DNA of 64,000 nucleotides from JACVRW01 sp963820315 (GCA_963820315.1 CAWFZK010000036.1:1-64000); one strand, 5' to 3'; positions 16,999 to 25,871 are shown, numbered from the stretch's first letter. Numbers and translations are program-made. Notes: generated by a model not told the origin, from the letters alone.

Positions 16999-17729
16999 CT
17001 GCCGAGGTCGTCGGAGCGCCCGGCCTCCAGGCGAGACCACTGGGCGGTGGGACGTCCGCGCGTGCGGAAGATGTCCCTGTTTCCGCTCTGCCAATGCTGC
17101 GGCCAGCCGGCGGGCGAGTCCTCCCAGTTCTCCTGACGTCCGTACACGGTCATGTCGAGGAGCCCATAGGCGGGCGCCATGACCTCGAAGCCGCGCCCCC
17201 TCGTCCAGTAGGTCTCGAACACCCGGTCGCCGTGGCGCAGGTAGCACGCGAGCATGGCGAATGAGCGGCCGGCGAGAAGCTCGTCGGCGGACTCCTGCGC
17301 CGAGTACCACGGCACCTCCCAGCCCATGAAGTCGCGGTAGCGAACGCTCTCCTCATACGGGCCCTCGCAGAACGTGGCGTAGGTGGCGTCGCGCGAATGC
17401 AGGTAGGAGAGCTCGCGAACCTGGCCGTTGAAGAAGGTGCAGCCCTCGCACTGCGCCTCGGCGGGCTCGCCGTCGAACCACATGTGGAAGTAGGCGACGA
17501 GCTGGCGGCGACCTTCGAACACGTCGAGCAGCGTCACACGCCCGTCAGCGCCGGTCAGCGTGATCGCGGGATCCACCTCCACCATCGGGAGTCGCCTGCG
17601 GGCCGCCGCGATCGCGTCGCCCTCTCGGGTGTAGGCCTTCTCCCGGACCATCAACGCATCGCGTTCGGCCTCCCAGGTGGCCCTGTCGACCACCGCCGGC
17701 ATCGTGTTCGAGTCATCGTCCATTGGCAT
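16995..17729 (-). CDS. DUF899 thioredoxin-like protein
   Basis: The 244-residue protein has the DUF899 hallmarks: EYAF-like equivalents VAYFHMWFDG, and QCEGCTFFNGQV with a Cys-x-x-Cys at about residues 93-96, followed by the aspartate/aromatic-rich C-terminal half ending in a long W-rich tail. The family folds like thioredoxins, but the reaction is unproven. It starts four bases behind the end of yceI, so the two form an operon likely driven by the ECF promoter at 18.36 kb. A redox-stress job would fit both. Confidence 0.82.
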   Translation of the reverse strand: MPMDDDSNTMPAVVDRATWEAERDALMVREKAYTREGDAIAAARRRLPMVEVDPAITLTGADGRVTLLDVFEGRRQLVAYFHMWFDGEPAEAQCEGCTFFNGQVRELSYLHSRDATYATFCEGPYEESVRYRDFMGWEVPWYSAQESADELLAGRSFAMLACYLRHGDRVFETYWTRGRGFEVMAPAYGLLDMTVYGRQENWEDSPAGWPQHWQSGNRDIFRTRGRPTAQWSRLEAGRSDDLGS

Positions 17730-17733
17730 ATCT

Positions 17734-18306
17734 CTACGACACCGTGGGCGGCGAGAACGGACCGGCCGCGATGTCGAGCTCGAGCTCGACCGTGTCGGCG
17801 ACGAGAAGGTTGCCGATTCCGAGCGGCGGATCGAACCTCATGCCGTGGTCGCGGCGTGACAGCGTCCCTCTCACCTCGAGGCCGAGCCGCTCCTCGCCGC
17901 TCGAGCCCTCTGCGGCGAGCAGCTCGGCGTCCAGCTCGATCTCTCGGCTCATCCCATTCACCTCGAGCTCAGCGTCGATCCGAAGCATCCGGTCGCCGAT
18001 CGCCTCGATCCGCTTCGACCGGAAGCGCAGCTCGGGATGGTTCGCGGCGTCGAGGAAGTCGGCCGAGCGCAGGTGCTCGTCCCGTCGCTCGCGGCCCGTG
18101 TCGACCGAGGCAGCCCTCACGGTGCCGTAGGCGTGTGAGGAGGCGAGGTCCTCTGCGATCTCGATCGTGCCATCGAACTCGAGGAACTGCCCGCGAACGG
18201 TCAGGAAGCCCAGGCTCTTGACAGCGAAGCCGAGCCTCGAGTGGGCCGGGTCGACGGTCCAGGTGCCGGCCGGGATCTGCGTGCGGGGGAGCGTGGCGGT
18301 GGTCAT
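17734..18306 (-). CDS. YceI family protein
   Basis: I chose ATG 18306 with AAGGAGA a few bases upstream; a longer frame to 18351 would begin at the expected transcription start and is unlikely. The 190-residue protein shows the YceI lipocalin-like pattern: GTWTVDPAHSRLGFAVKSLG at the start, ASVDTGRERRDEHLRSADFL in the middle and a strand-rich C-terminus ending in ADTVELELDI. Members bind isoprenoid or amphiphilic ligands. There is no signal peptide, so this one is probably cytoplasmic. It is co-directional with DUF899. Confidence 0.88.
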   Translation of the reverse strand: MTTATLPRTQIPAGTWTVDPAHSRLGFAVKSLGFLTVRGQFLEFDGTIEIAEDLASSHAYGTVRAASVDTGRERRDEHLRSADFLDAANHPELRFRSKRIEAIGDRMLRIDAELEVNGMSREIELDAELLAAEGSSGEERLGLEVRGTLSRRDHGMRFDPPLGIGNLLVADTVELELDIAAGPFSPPTVS

Positions 18307-18355
18307 ACCGAGTCGTCTCCTTTCGTCACATCGGTCGTTTCGACTCGTCACCGCT

Positions 18356-18384
18356 ATGACCCGGCGCGGCGCAACGATGTGACC
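18356..18384 (-). promoter_or_regulatory. probable ECF promoter of the yceI-DUF899 operon
   Basis: Leftward GGTCACA (18384-18378), 16-base spacer, GGTCAT (18361-18356). The flanks match the site at 16099-16127 (CGGTCACATC and GGGTCATAGC at identical spacing). A rightward CGTCACA with CGTC 15 bases later lies at 18324-18349, but no gene follows it closely. Confidence 0.65.
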
Positions 18385-18466
18385 GAGGCTTCAGGCGACT
18401 CCCTGCCAGCGGCTCCCTCCCTTCACGGTCCGGCTCTGACGCGGGCGCCGTTCCGCGCCCGGACCG

Positions 18467-18802
18467 TCACCCGGCCGGAACCGCCGCGTCGTCGGTCTTG
18501 ACCGTTTCGACGGGATAGGCATGCTCGACCGGCACGACAAACACGAAAGTCCGCTCGCCGCCGTCCTTGATCACCGTCTCGACCACGGTCGACGCGTGAT
18601 CGGCGCCGACGACGCATTCGAACCTGGCCTTCGGTCGCGAGTGCTGCTCGAATGCCGCACCGCGGTACGACGTGGTGACGGTGGCCTCGGGCACCGTGCC
18701 CCCGGCGGTCATAACCGATAGCGAGGGGAAGCCCAGGCCGAGGAGCGCTTCACGGATCCCCTCGAAGCGCTCAGGGTCGATGTACGCCACAACCATCTTC
18801 AT
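18467..18802 (-). CDS. PII-like signalling protein
   Basis: The 111-residue protein starts at ATG 18802 (MKMVVAYIDPERFEGIREAL), as in GlnB/GlnK trimers. The T-loop region contains YRGAAFEQHSRPKARFE, and the second ferredoxin-like half (VVGADHASTVVETVIKD) is recognisable. The C-terminal part that contains the ATP/ADP-binding Lys/Arg loop in classic PII is different (GERTFVFVVPVEHAYPVET), so this is probably a divergent PII-like protein rather than the nitrogen regulator itself. No ammonium transporter or glutamine synthetase gene lies nearby. Partner and ligand are unknown. Confidence 0.78.
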   Translation of the reverse strand: MKMVVAYIDPERFEGIREALLGLGFPSLSVMTAGGTVPEATVTTSYRGAAFEQHSRPKARFECVVGADHASTVVETVIKDGGERTFVFVVPVEHAYPVETVKTDDAAVPAG

Positions 18803-18946
18803 GATCGAGTCCTCCATTCAGGGTGGGCCAGCGGAACACAACCTAAGCGGCGTGACCGAGCCGTTGTTTGGACCAGCGTCGAAAGTGTTGGTACGCCGTT
18901 TAGACGGTCGGTCCAGGCGACAGGCCACGTCTCTTTCGGCGAATCG

Positions 18947-18964
18947 CATCAAACACAATTGATG
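18947..18964. promoter_or_regulatory. ArsR-type operator palindrome
   Basis: CATCAA, six bases, TTGATG: a perfect palindrome four bases before the GTG of the ArsR-ArsC gene. It has the ATCAA-N6-TTGAT form commonly reported for ArsR-family sites, and would let the fused protein repress its own gene. Confidence 0.7.
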
Positions 18965-18968
18965 TATC

Positions 18969-19775
18969 GTGCCGCGAGTGATCGCCGTTGGGGCACATGG
19001 CGGGTTTTTGCCGCCGCCGGTCCTACGTTTGGCGGCCCATCCGCTGCGGTGGCGCCTGCTCAGCGAGCTGGCGCACAGCGATCGGCGCGTCGGCGAGCTG
19101 TGCGACCTCGCCGGCCGGCGTCAGAGCCTGGTCTCCTATCACCTGCGCCAGCTTCGCGACGGCGGCCTGGTCTCGATGCGTCGCAGCGCCGCCGATGGTC
19201 GTGACAGCTACTACGTCCTCGACCTGGCGCGCTGCGGACAGCTGCTGTCGAGCGCCGGCGCCTCGCTGCACCCGGCGCTCGCTCCGACGCCGCGTCGACA
19301 TGTGCAGCGTGCGGGTGCGGGCCCGCTCGCGCGGGTGCTGTTCCTGTGCACGGGCAACAGTGCGCGCTCACAGATCGCTGAGGCGCTCGCCGCAGAGCTG
19401 TCGGGCGGCGCGGTCAGTGCCGCAAGCGCGGGTAGCCACCCAAAGCCGCTGCATCCGAACGCGGTGCGCGTGATGCGCGAACGCGGCATCGACATCAGCG
19501 GACGACGCTCCAAGCACCTGAGCGAGTTCGCCGACAAGCACTTCGACTACGTGATCAGCCTCTGCGATCGCGTGCGCGAGGTCTGTCCCGAGTTCCGAGG
19601 TGGGCCCGAGCTGATCCACTGGAGCATCCCCGATCCCGCCCGCGAACCGGGAAGCGACGAGGACACCCTGGCCGCATTCCAGGGCACGGCCGCCGAGCTG
19701 TGTTCACGCATTGGCTTTCTGATCGAGGCGATCGAACAGACCACCACCAACCAGGAGGTGACCGAACATGCCTGA
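18969..19775 (+). CDS. ArsR-ArsC fusion: arsenic-responsive repressor and arsenate reductase
   Basis: GTG 18969 opens a 268-residue chain. Residues 15-100 or so form an ArsR winged helix (LRWRLLSELAHSDRRVGELC, QSLVSYHLRQLRDGGLV). After a short linker comes a low-molecular-weight phosphatase-type arsenate reductase (about 120-255), with the P-loop VLFLCTGNSARSQIAEAL holding the nucleophile Cys and Arg, and SLCDRVREVCPEF with further redox cysteines, and a DPAREPG loop with the acid Asp. One protein would sense and reduce arsenate. No efflux pump gene (ArsB/Acr3) is adjacent. The stop overlaps the next gene by eight bases. Confidence 0.9.
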   Translation: MPRVIAVGAHGGFLPPPVLRLAAHPLRWRLLSELAHSDRRVGELCDLAGRRQSLVSYHLRQLRDGGLVSMRRSAADGRDSYYVLDLARCGQLLSSAGASLHPALAPTPRRHVQRAGAGPLARVLFLCTGNSARSQIAEALAAELSGGAVSAASAGSHPKPLHPNAVRVMRERGIDISGRRSKHLSEFADKHFDYVISLCDRVREVCPEFRGGPELIHWSIPDPAREPGSDEDTLAAFQGTAAELCSRIGFLIEAIEQTTTNQEVTEHA

Positions 19776-20151
19776 TGAGTTCGTCCACGTCCGCTACATG
19801 GTCATTGACGTCGACGACGCCGTCGCGTTCTACACCACCCACCTCGGCTTCGAGCTGCGGACCAACTTCGCCCCCGCGTTCGCCGACGTCATCCGCGGCA
19901 ACCTGCGGCTGCTGCTCAGTGGCCCGACGAGCTCGGCCGGGCGGCCGATGCCCGACGGCCGCACGCCCGAGCCGGGAGGCTGGAACCGCATTCATCTCAT
20001 CGTCGAGAGCATCGCCGCTGAGGTCGAGCGACTGCGCTCCGCGGGCCTGACGTTTCGCAACGACATCGTGAGCGGCCCCGGTGGCCAGCAGATCCTGCTC
20101 GAGGACCCCTCGGGCAACCCGATCGAGCTCTTCCAGCCGGCCGGCTCCTGA
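19768..20151 (+). CDS. VOC (glyoxalase/bleomycin-resistance) family protein
   Basis: The 127-residue protein has the paired beta-alpha-beta-beta-beta units of the VOC fold: HVRYMVIDVDDAVAFYTTHLGFEL near the N-terminus and GWNRIHLIVESIAAEVERL plus LLEDPSGNPIELFQ at the end. It starts within the last codons of the arsR-arsC fusion gene, so it is translated with it. Metal ligands typical of glyoxalase I are partly kept (His, Glu). Arsenic operons in actinobacteria often contain a VOC protein of the ArsI type. The ArsI Cys-Cys/His motif is not present here, so I do not name it so. Confidence 0.85.
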   Translation: MPDEFVHVRYMVIDVDDAVAFYTTHLGFELRTNFAPAFADVIRGNLRLLLSGPTSSAGRPMPDGRTPEPGGWNRIHLIVESIAAEVERLRSAGLTFRNDIVSGPGGQQILLEDPSGNPIELFQPAGS

Positions 20152-20220
20152 GCGAACGGCGTCCGGGCGGTGACCCGGCTGCGTCGGGTGAGGTCGGCAG
20201 ACGCGCCGCTGGGCCCGGTA

Positions 20221-20236
20221 TGTGAGACCTCTCACA
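20221..20236. promoter_or_regulatory. CRP-type palindrome
   Basis: TGTGA-N6-TCACA; the palindrome extends to TGTGAGA and TCTCACA around CC. It lies between two convergent genes, so its role is unclear. A site of the same core occurs at 27158-27173. Confidence 0.45.
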
Positions 20237-20249
20237 CTGGGCGCTGCTC

Positions 20250-21047
20250 CTATTCCTGTCGGACTGCTTGGTCGTGCACGGGCCTTGGCGGAGCCGGGCC
20301 GGCAGGCCGTCTCGAGCTCCGGCGCGCCGCCCCCACAATCAGCACGATCCCGCCCGCGACCAACAGGAGGCCTGCCACCAGCAGTCCGATTCCGACGCCC
20401 AACAGCCAACCGACTTTTGCGGCGACGTCTGCGTCTAGGACCACGCCCCGCGCGCCGTCGGCGTTCATGGCCACGACCGACCAGCGTCCACCCTCGACCT
20501 CCCAGCTGACCGACTGGCGTCCCGGCCCCTCCGCTGAGGCGACCCAGAACTGTTCCGCGGAGGGCGGCCGCTGCGGCGCGCCTCCCCGGCTTGTCAGGTA
20601 GCGAGGTGGGTCAGCGGACAGATCTTCGACCTCCGCATGGCCTACCCCGCGCAGGTAGGCGTCGACCTCCCGCTCGGGACCGATGCCGACGAAGATTGCG
20701 GCGCCGCCCGGGCGCTCGGCCCTGACGCGGACGCGCCCGAGCACGTCCTTCGGGACAAAGTCGACCGGGTCGCTTCCGAGGTCGATGTCCTCCACGGTGA
20801 TCGCGTAGGTGGGGGTGGACAGACGCTCTGTGTCGGAGGTGTAGTAGCCGTCGTCGTCACGGGCAAACGCCTGCGCGAGCACAAGCGCCAGGCCCGCGAG
20901 CAGCAGGACCAAGCCGACGAGCGCGGCCAGGCTGCCGAACACCACCGCCAGCACGCGGCCCGCGTTCCAGCCGGGCTTGTCGCTGCCCGGGGGAGAGGCG
21001 GCGGGAGGAGGATCCGCGCTGGCGGGAGTGGTCGTCGGCGTACTCAT
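20250..21047 (-). CDS. two-segment membrane protein (265 aa)
   Basis: A proline/serine-rich start is followed by one membrane segment at about residues 30-60 (LVGLVLLLAGLALVLAQ) and a second near 225-245. Between them lies an extracytoplasmic domain of 165 residues with strand-rich, acidic sequence (DDGYYTSDT, VEDIDLGSDP, AAIFVGIGPEREVDAYLRG). I do not recognise a family with certainty; similar proteins are annotated as hypothetical. It begins three bases after the MMPL gene and is thus an operon partner of that transporter, perhaps an accessory subunit. Confidence 0.75.
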   Translation of the reverse strand: MSTPTTTPASADPPPAASPPGSDKPGWNAGRVLAVVFGSLAALVGLVLLLAGLALVLAQAFARDDDGYYTSDTERLSTPTYAITVEDIDLGSDPVDFVPKDVLGRVRVRAERPGGAAIFVGIGPEREVDAYLRGVGHAEVEDLSADPPRYLTSRGGAPQRPPSAEQFWVASAEGPGRQSVSWEVEGGRWSVVAMNADGARGVVLDADVAAKVGWLLGVGIGLLVAGLLLVAGGIVLIVGAARRSSRRPAGPAPPRPVHDQAVRQE

Positions 21048-21050
21048 TCG

Positions 21051-23375
21051 CTAGACCGGAAGCGGCGCGGGCTCCGGCTCCTTGTGGGTTCCGGGCTCGT
21101 CCGGGGCCGGGGGCTCGATGGGCGGGGCGTCGTCGCGCCCGGCCCCGACGTGCGGCAGCCACTCGAGCCAGCTCGGCAGGTACCAGTTCCAGTCGCCGAG
21201 CACCTTCATCGACGCCGGCAGCAGCACTCCGCGGATGATCGTCGCGTCGATCAGGACCGCGGCGGCAAGCCCGAGGCCGAGCTCCTTGAAGTCGAGGAAG
21301 GCCAGGGTGACGAAGCACAGGAAGACCCCGACCATGACGAACGCGGCGCTGGTGACCGTCCCGGCCGTCGTCGAGATCCCTTGCTGGACGGCCTGATCGG
21401 TCGACATGCCGCGGTCATGGAGCTCCTTGACCCGGGACAGGATGAACACGTGGTAGTCCATCGAGAGCCCGAACAGGACCACGAACAGGAACAGCGGCAG
21501 CCAGTTGGTGACCCCGCCGTTCGAGGTGAAGCCGAGCAGCGACTCCAGGTTGCCCTTCTGGAAGACGAGCACGAGGATGCCGTAGGCGGCTCCGACCGAG
21601 AGCAGGTTGAGGATGATCGCCTTGATCGGGATCACGATCGACCGGAAGGTCACGAGCAGCAGCAGGAACGCCAGTCCGAACACGAAGGCGAAGATCAGCG
21701 GCAGCCTGCTGTTCAGCTTGTTGGCGAAGTCCTCAGAGCTGGCGGCATCGCCGCTGACGTTGACGGTCGTCCCCTCGACCGCCCCGACCGTCGCCGGGAT
21801 GATCTCGTCGCGCAGGTCGTTGAGGGCGTCCACAGACGGGTCGTCGTTTCCGTTGCCGGGGGTCGGGACGTTGATCTGCGCGACCGTGCCGTCCTCGCTG
21901 TAGATGACCTCGGTTCCGGGCCGGAATGCATCCGAGTCATTGACCTCGCTGCGCAGCTCGGCGATGCCGGCGGCGACGGGACCGGAGCGCACGTCGTCCG
22001 CCTCCACGACCACGGTCGCCGTGACGCCCTCGGTCGGGAACACCTTCTTGACCTTGTTGTAGGTCTGGATCACGGGCTCGTCCTGCGGGAACTCGTCGAC
22101 TCCGCTGGTGACGATGTTCATCTGGAGCGCCGGAATCGCCAGCGCCACGAGAAGGCCCCCAGCGAGGAGGATCGACAGGCCTGGACGCCGCATCACGCGA
22201 CTGGTCAGCGCCGTCCAGAAGCGCGACTCGCCGGCCGGGCGCCGGCGGCCGAGCAGGGGAACCCGACCCTTTTCGACCCGGTCACCGAGCCACGACAGCA
22301 TCGCCGGCAGGATCGTCAGCGAGGCGAAGACGGCGATCGCGACCACGAGGATCGTGCCTTCGGCGAAGGAGATGAACGCCTTGTCGCCGCTGATGAACAT
22401 GCCCGCCATCGCGACGATCACGGTCACGCCGGAGATCAGCACGGCACGCCCCGAGGTCGCGGCGGCGGCCTCGAGCGCGGCGCGCTCGCTGCGCCCGGCG
22501 GCGCGCTCCTCGCGCTCACGCCGGAGGTAGAAGAGCGAGTAGTCCACACCCACCGCGAGCCCGATCAGCAGGACGACCGCGGGGAGGTTGCTGTCGGCCG
22601 GGAAGAGGTGGCTCGTGATCGCGACCAGGCCCAGGGCGGCCATCACGGAGGTGAGCCCGATCAGAAGCGGCAGACCTGCCGCCACGAGCGTGCCGAAGGT
22701 GATGATGAGGATGATCAGCGTGATCGGCAGCGAGAGCATCCCCGCCTTCTTGAGGTCGCCGCTGATGACCTCGTCGATGGCCTTGTCGGCACTCGCGCCG
22801 CCGAATTGCTCGACGGCCAGGTCGGGGTGATCGGCCTGGACGGCGGCAACGGCGGCGATAGTGGGATCGACGCGATCGGATGCCTCCGTCGAGTCGCCCG
22901 CGATCTCGAAATGCACCAGCGCCGCGTGGCCGTCGGGCGAGACTTCGCTGTCGCCGGTCAGCGGCGACTCGACGTTCTCGACGTACCGCAGCTGTGAGAG
23001 CCGACCTGTGGCGTCCTTGATTGCCGCCTGGAACTCGGGATCTTCGACGGTGAGCTCGTCGCTCTGGACGAAGACGACTTCCTCGGTCGGCCTCAGGCCC
23101 GCGTCCTCGAGCGCCTGCTCGGCATCGCGCGCTTCACCGGAGAACTGATCGATATCGGAGATGTCCTTCTGGCCGATCACGTTCATGCCGACGAAGAACG
23201 TGACGAGGACGAAGGCAAACCACCCGAGGATGGCCTTCTTGCGATGCTGACCACTCCAGCGGGCCATCCGCGCCGCCAGGTTGTGTGCCGGCGGCGGCGG
23301 TGGGGTGGCCGCACCGTTTCCGGAGCTGTCGGGCCGGTCCGGCTCTGGGTCGCGCTGGATGATGCGAGTCTTCAT
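21051..23375 (-). CDS. MMPL/RND family transporter
   Basis: 774 residues, with a cytoplasmic N-terminus, one membrane segment (AILGWFAFVLVTFFVGMNV) and two sets of RND-like five-segment bundles separated by large extracytoplasmic loops; the second loop lies at about residues 420-540. GVDYSLFYLRR and LSMDYHVFILSRVKE are the two GxxxDY-type motifs that carry the proton-relay aspartate in MMPL proteins. Members export lipids or lipophilic compounds. The gene is 93 bases downstream of the response regulator gene, so a two-component system may control it, and it overlaps no other frame of credit. Confidence 0.9.
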   Translation of the reverse strand: MKTRIIQRDPEPDRPDSSGNGAATPPPPPAHNLAARMARWSGQHRKKAILGWFAFVLVTFFVGMNVIGQKDISDIDQFSGEARDAEQALEDAGLRPTEEVVFVQSDELTVEDPEFQAAIKDATGRLSQLRYVENVESPLTGDSEVSPDGHAALVHFEIAGDSTEASDRVDPTIAAVAAVQADHPDLAVEQFGGASADKAIDEVISGDLKKAGMLSLPITLIILIITFGTLVAAGLPLLIGLTSVMAALGLVAITSHLFPADSNLPAVVLLIGLAVGVDYSLFYLRREREERAAGRSERAALEAAAATSGRAVLISGVTVIVAMAGMFISGDKAFISFAEGTILVVAIAVFASLTILPAMLSWLGDRVEKGRVPLLGRRRPAGESRFWTALTSRVMRRPGLSILLAGGLLVALAIPALQMNIVTSGVDEFPQDEPVIQTYNKVKKVFPTEGVTATVVVEADDVRSGPVAAGIAELRSEVNDSDAFRPGTEVIYSEDGTVAQINVPTPGNGNDDPSVDALNDLRDEIIPATVGAVEGTTVNVSGDAASSEDFANKLNSRLPLIFAFVFGLAFLLLLVTFRSIVIPIKAIILNLLSVGAAYGILVLVFQKGNLESLLGFTSNGGVTNWLPLFLFVVLFGLSMDYHVFILSRVKELHDRGMSTDQAVQQGISTTAGTVTSAAFVMVGVFLCFVTLAFLDFKELGLGLAAAVLIDATIIRGVLLPASMKVLGDWNWYLPSWLEWLPHVGAGRDDAPPIEPPAPDEPGTHKEPEPAPLPV

Positions 23376-23468
23376 CCGTCCAACCTCCCATTCGCAGCGA
23401 CCGTGTGAAAGGCGGGAAACTTGCCGTTTTGGGGGGCGGGTTTCTGGTGTGGCGCCCCGACGGGCGAG

Positions 23469-24113
23469 TCAGGAACGCAGGAACAGCAGCACGGCGAGGA
23501 CGCGCCGCGACTCGCTTCCGGTGGAAGGGAGCCCGAGCTTGCCGAAGATGCTCGATACGTACTTCTCGACGGCCCGGAGCGTGATCACGAGCGCGTCGGC
23601 GATCCCCTGGTTGGAGCTTCCCGTGGCCATCAGCTCGAGCACCTCGTGCTCGCGCGGGGTCAGCTCGGCGAGCGGATCGTCGCTGCGCCGCCTCGACAGG
23701 AGGGTCGAAACGATGATCGGATCGATCGCCGAGCCGCCGGCAGCCACCCGCTCCACCGCCGCGACGAACTCCTTGACGTCGCTGATGCGGTCCTTGAGCA
23801 GGTATCCCACCCCCTCGGCGGAGTCGGCGAGCAGCCGCATCGCGAGGCCCAGCTCAACGTATTGCGATAGCACGAGCACCCCGATGGAGGGGTGATGCTC
23901 GCGGATCTCGAGCGCTGCCCGCAGGCCCTCGTCGTTGTGCGTCGGGGGCAACCGGATGTCCACGATCGCGGCGTCAAGCTCGTGGGAGTTCGCCCTGCGG
24001 AGGAGCTCGTCCGCGTCCTCGCACTGAGCAACTACCTCGAACCCGGAGTCGGACAGGAGGCGCGCGAGCCCCTCGCGCAGCAGCACGCTGTCCTCGGCGA
24101 TGGCTACGCGCAC
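23469..24113 (-). CDS. response regulator, NarL/FixJ (LuxR) family
   Basis: GTG 24113 gives the expected N-terminus (VRVAIAEDSVLLREGL). The receiver domain (1-120) contains the acidic pair, phospho-acceptor AIVDIRLPP and the LLKDR lysine. The LuxR-type HTH follows (about 145-205: LTPREHEVLELMATGSSNQGIADAL, RAVEKYVSSIFGKL). The gene overlaps the end of the histidine kinase gene by 10 bases. The pair is a typical LiaRS/DesRK-type two-component unit, probably acting on the MMPL operon directly downstream. Confidence 0.92.
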   Translation of the reverse strand: MRVAIAEDSVLLREGLARLLSDSGFEVVAQCEDADELLRRANSHELDAAIVDIRLPPTHNDEGLRAALEIREHHPSIGVLVLSQYVELGLAMRLLADSAEGVGYLLKDRISDVKEFVAAVERVAAGGSAIDPIIVSTLLSRRRSDDPLAELTPREHEVLELMATGSSNQGIADALVITLRAVEKYVSSIFGKLGLPSTGSESRRVLAVLLFLRS

Positions 24114-25871
24114 GGAATCTCCGCCCTGACGCGTGTGCCGCCGCCGCGCGGCGTCCACACCCGCAGGCGGCCACCGAGCGCCTCCACCCGATCGGCCAGA
24201 CCGCGTAGGCCGCTGCCGCGCTCGCTGTCGGCTCCGCCCACGCCGTCGTCGACGACCTCGACGACGAGCGAGCCGTTTGCACGGGCCACATTCACGCTCA
24301 CCGAGCTGGCTTCGGCGTGCTTGCCGACGTTCGCAAGGCTCTCGCAGACGACGTAGTACGCGGCCACCTCGATCCGCTCGTGCACGCGCGTATCGAGATC
24401 GACTGCCAGTCGCACCGGAACCGGCGCCTGGGCGGCGAGCGACTCGAGGGCCACGCCCAACCCATGCCCGCTGACCACCGCCGGGTGGATACCGCGCGCC
24501 ACATCGCGCAGCTCCTCGAGCGACAGCGCGATCTCGCCTCTCGCCAGATCGAGGCGAGACATCGCATCGGGGTACCCGGCGAGGCGCTCCTTGAGCAGGC
24601 CCAGCTCGAGCGAGAGGGCGATCAGCCGCTGCTGCGCTCCGTCGTGAAGGTTGCGTTCCAGTCGCTGCCGCTCGTGCTGACCAGCCTCGATCACCCGTCC
24701 CCGCGAGCCCTTGAGCTCCTCGAGGCGCGCCCTCAGGTCGACATGAAGCCGGTCGTTCTCGAGCGCGATTCCGGCCGCCGCGCTGACGGCCTCGAGCCGC
24801 TCGGGCTCATCGGCGAGCGAGGGGTTGTGCACGAGCGCCGCCAGATGTACCCCGTCGCGGTCGATCAGCGTCGTGGCCCGACCGTTGTCGTGCGCGGGCA
24901 GCTCCACCGGGCGACCGTCCGGGCCCGCCCAGCTCTCGAACTCCGGCAGCCAATAGGCGATCGCCAGGGACGGATCGCCGAGCGCCCGGGAGAGGGCGTC
25001 CCGGAGGTCGGTCGGCCCCGGATCGGCATCCAGCTCGACGACGAAGTCGCCCACCGCGGAGCGAGCGAGCCGGGCGTCGAGCAGCCCGATCAGGAAGGCG
25101 ACCGGGGCGATCCCGATCACGACGAAGGTGACCCGCCGGATGGTCTCGAACGCGGATAGCTCCAGCGCACCTGCCAGCAGAAGGACCGCGATCATCACGA
25201 GCCCAAGCGCGAAGGAGTCGATCAGCAGCGCGATCGAGCGTCGCAGCGGGCGACCGGAGGTTCGCCGGCGGGCGACGAGCAGGGCAACGCCGGTCAGGAC
25301 GAGGGCGCTCAGTGTTACGAGCTGAACGTCTTGGACCGTATTGGCCGCAGCGGGTTCCGCCGCGGCGGCGAGCAGGTTGTCGCTGCCGACGCCGCCGAGC
25401 AGCATCTTGACGACCTGCACACCGGCCGCCACCGAATACCCCGCGGCGACGACGACTCGCTCCGTGCGGCGCTCGAGCCGTCCGCTCGGGAACGCGAGGA
25501 AAACATGGAGCAGGATGGCCACGGGCAGGAGGTCGAAGGCCAGCCCGATCGTGTACGGGAGAGGCGCGCTCGCCCACTGGAGCGTCGAAACGAACATCGC
25601 GAAGCCGGCGGCGATCATCAGGGGTCCGAAGCGGCTGTCGGGCCGCCGCGACCACGCGACCAGGCCACCGAGGATGTACGGGACCGTGATCCAGTCCACG
25701 AGCGCGGCCTGGAGGCCTGGCTCGGGCACGTGATCGCTCGTCAGCGCCAGCGCGAAGGCTGCGAACGGCCGCCGCTAGGCCGGTGAGCCCTACCGCCCAG
25801 AGCAGACGAGGCCCGGGCGCGAGCGGGGCGCCCCGAAGACGGATGTTCCGAGGGGCTGCGAAGGCGGCCAT
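24104..25871 (-). CDS. histidine kinase (HisKA_3), N-terminus frameshifted
   Basis: ATG 25871 starts an N-terminal membrane part whose frame breaks near 25768: LLWAVGLTGLAAA continues one base over as FAAFALALTSDHVPEPG. An extra base is implied; repaired length is 588 aa. About six or seven membrane segments are followed by a GAF-like stretch, then the dimerisation box (ERQRLERNLHDGAQQRLIAL with the phospho-acceptor His) and the HATPase_c domain (VVDDGVGGADSERGSGLRGL). It senses something at or in the membrane and phosphorylates the regulator whose gene overlaps its 3' end. Confidence 0.88.

Noticed and set aside
20637..22997. A 786-residue open frame on the plus strand opposite the MMPL transporter gene
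   Set aside because: Its translation is a low-complexity Arg/Asp/Glu/His-rich shadow of the transporter's codons; no family pattern, and the opposite strand is a clear gene.
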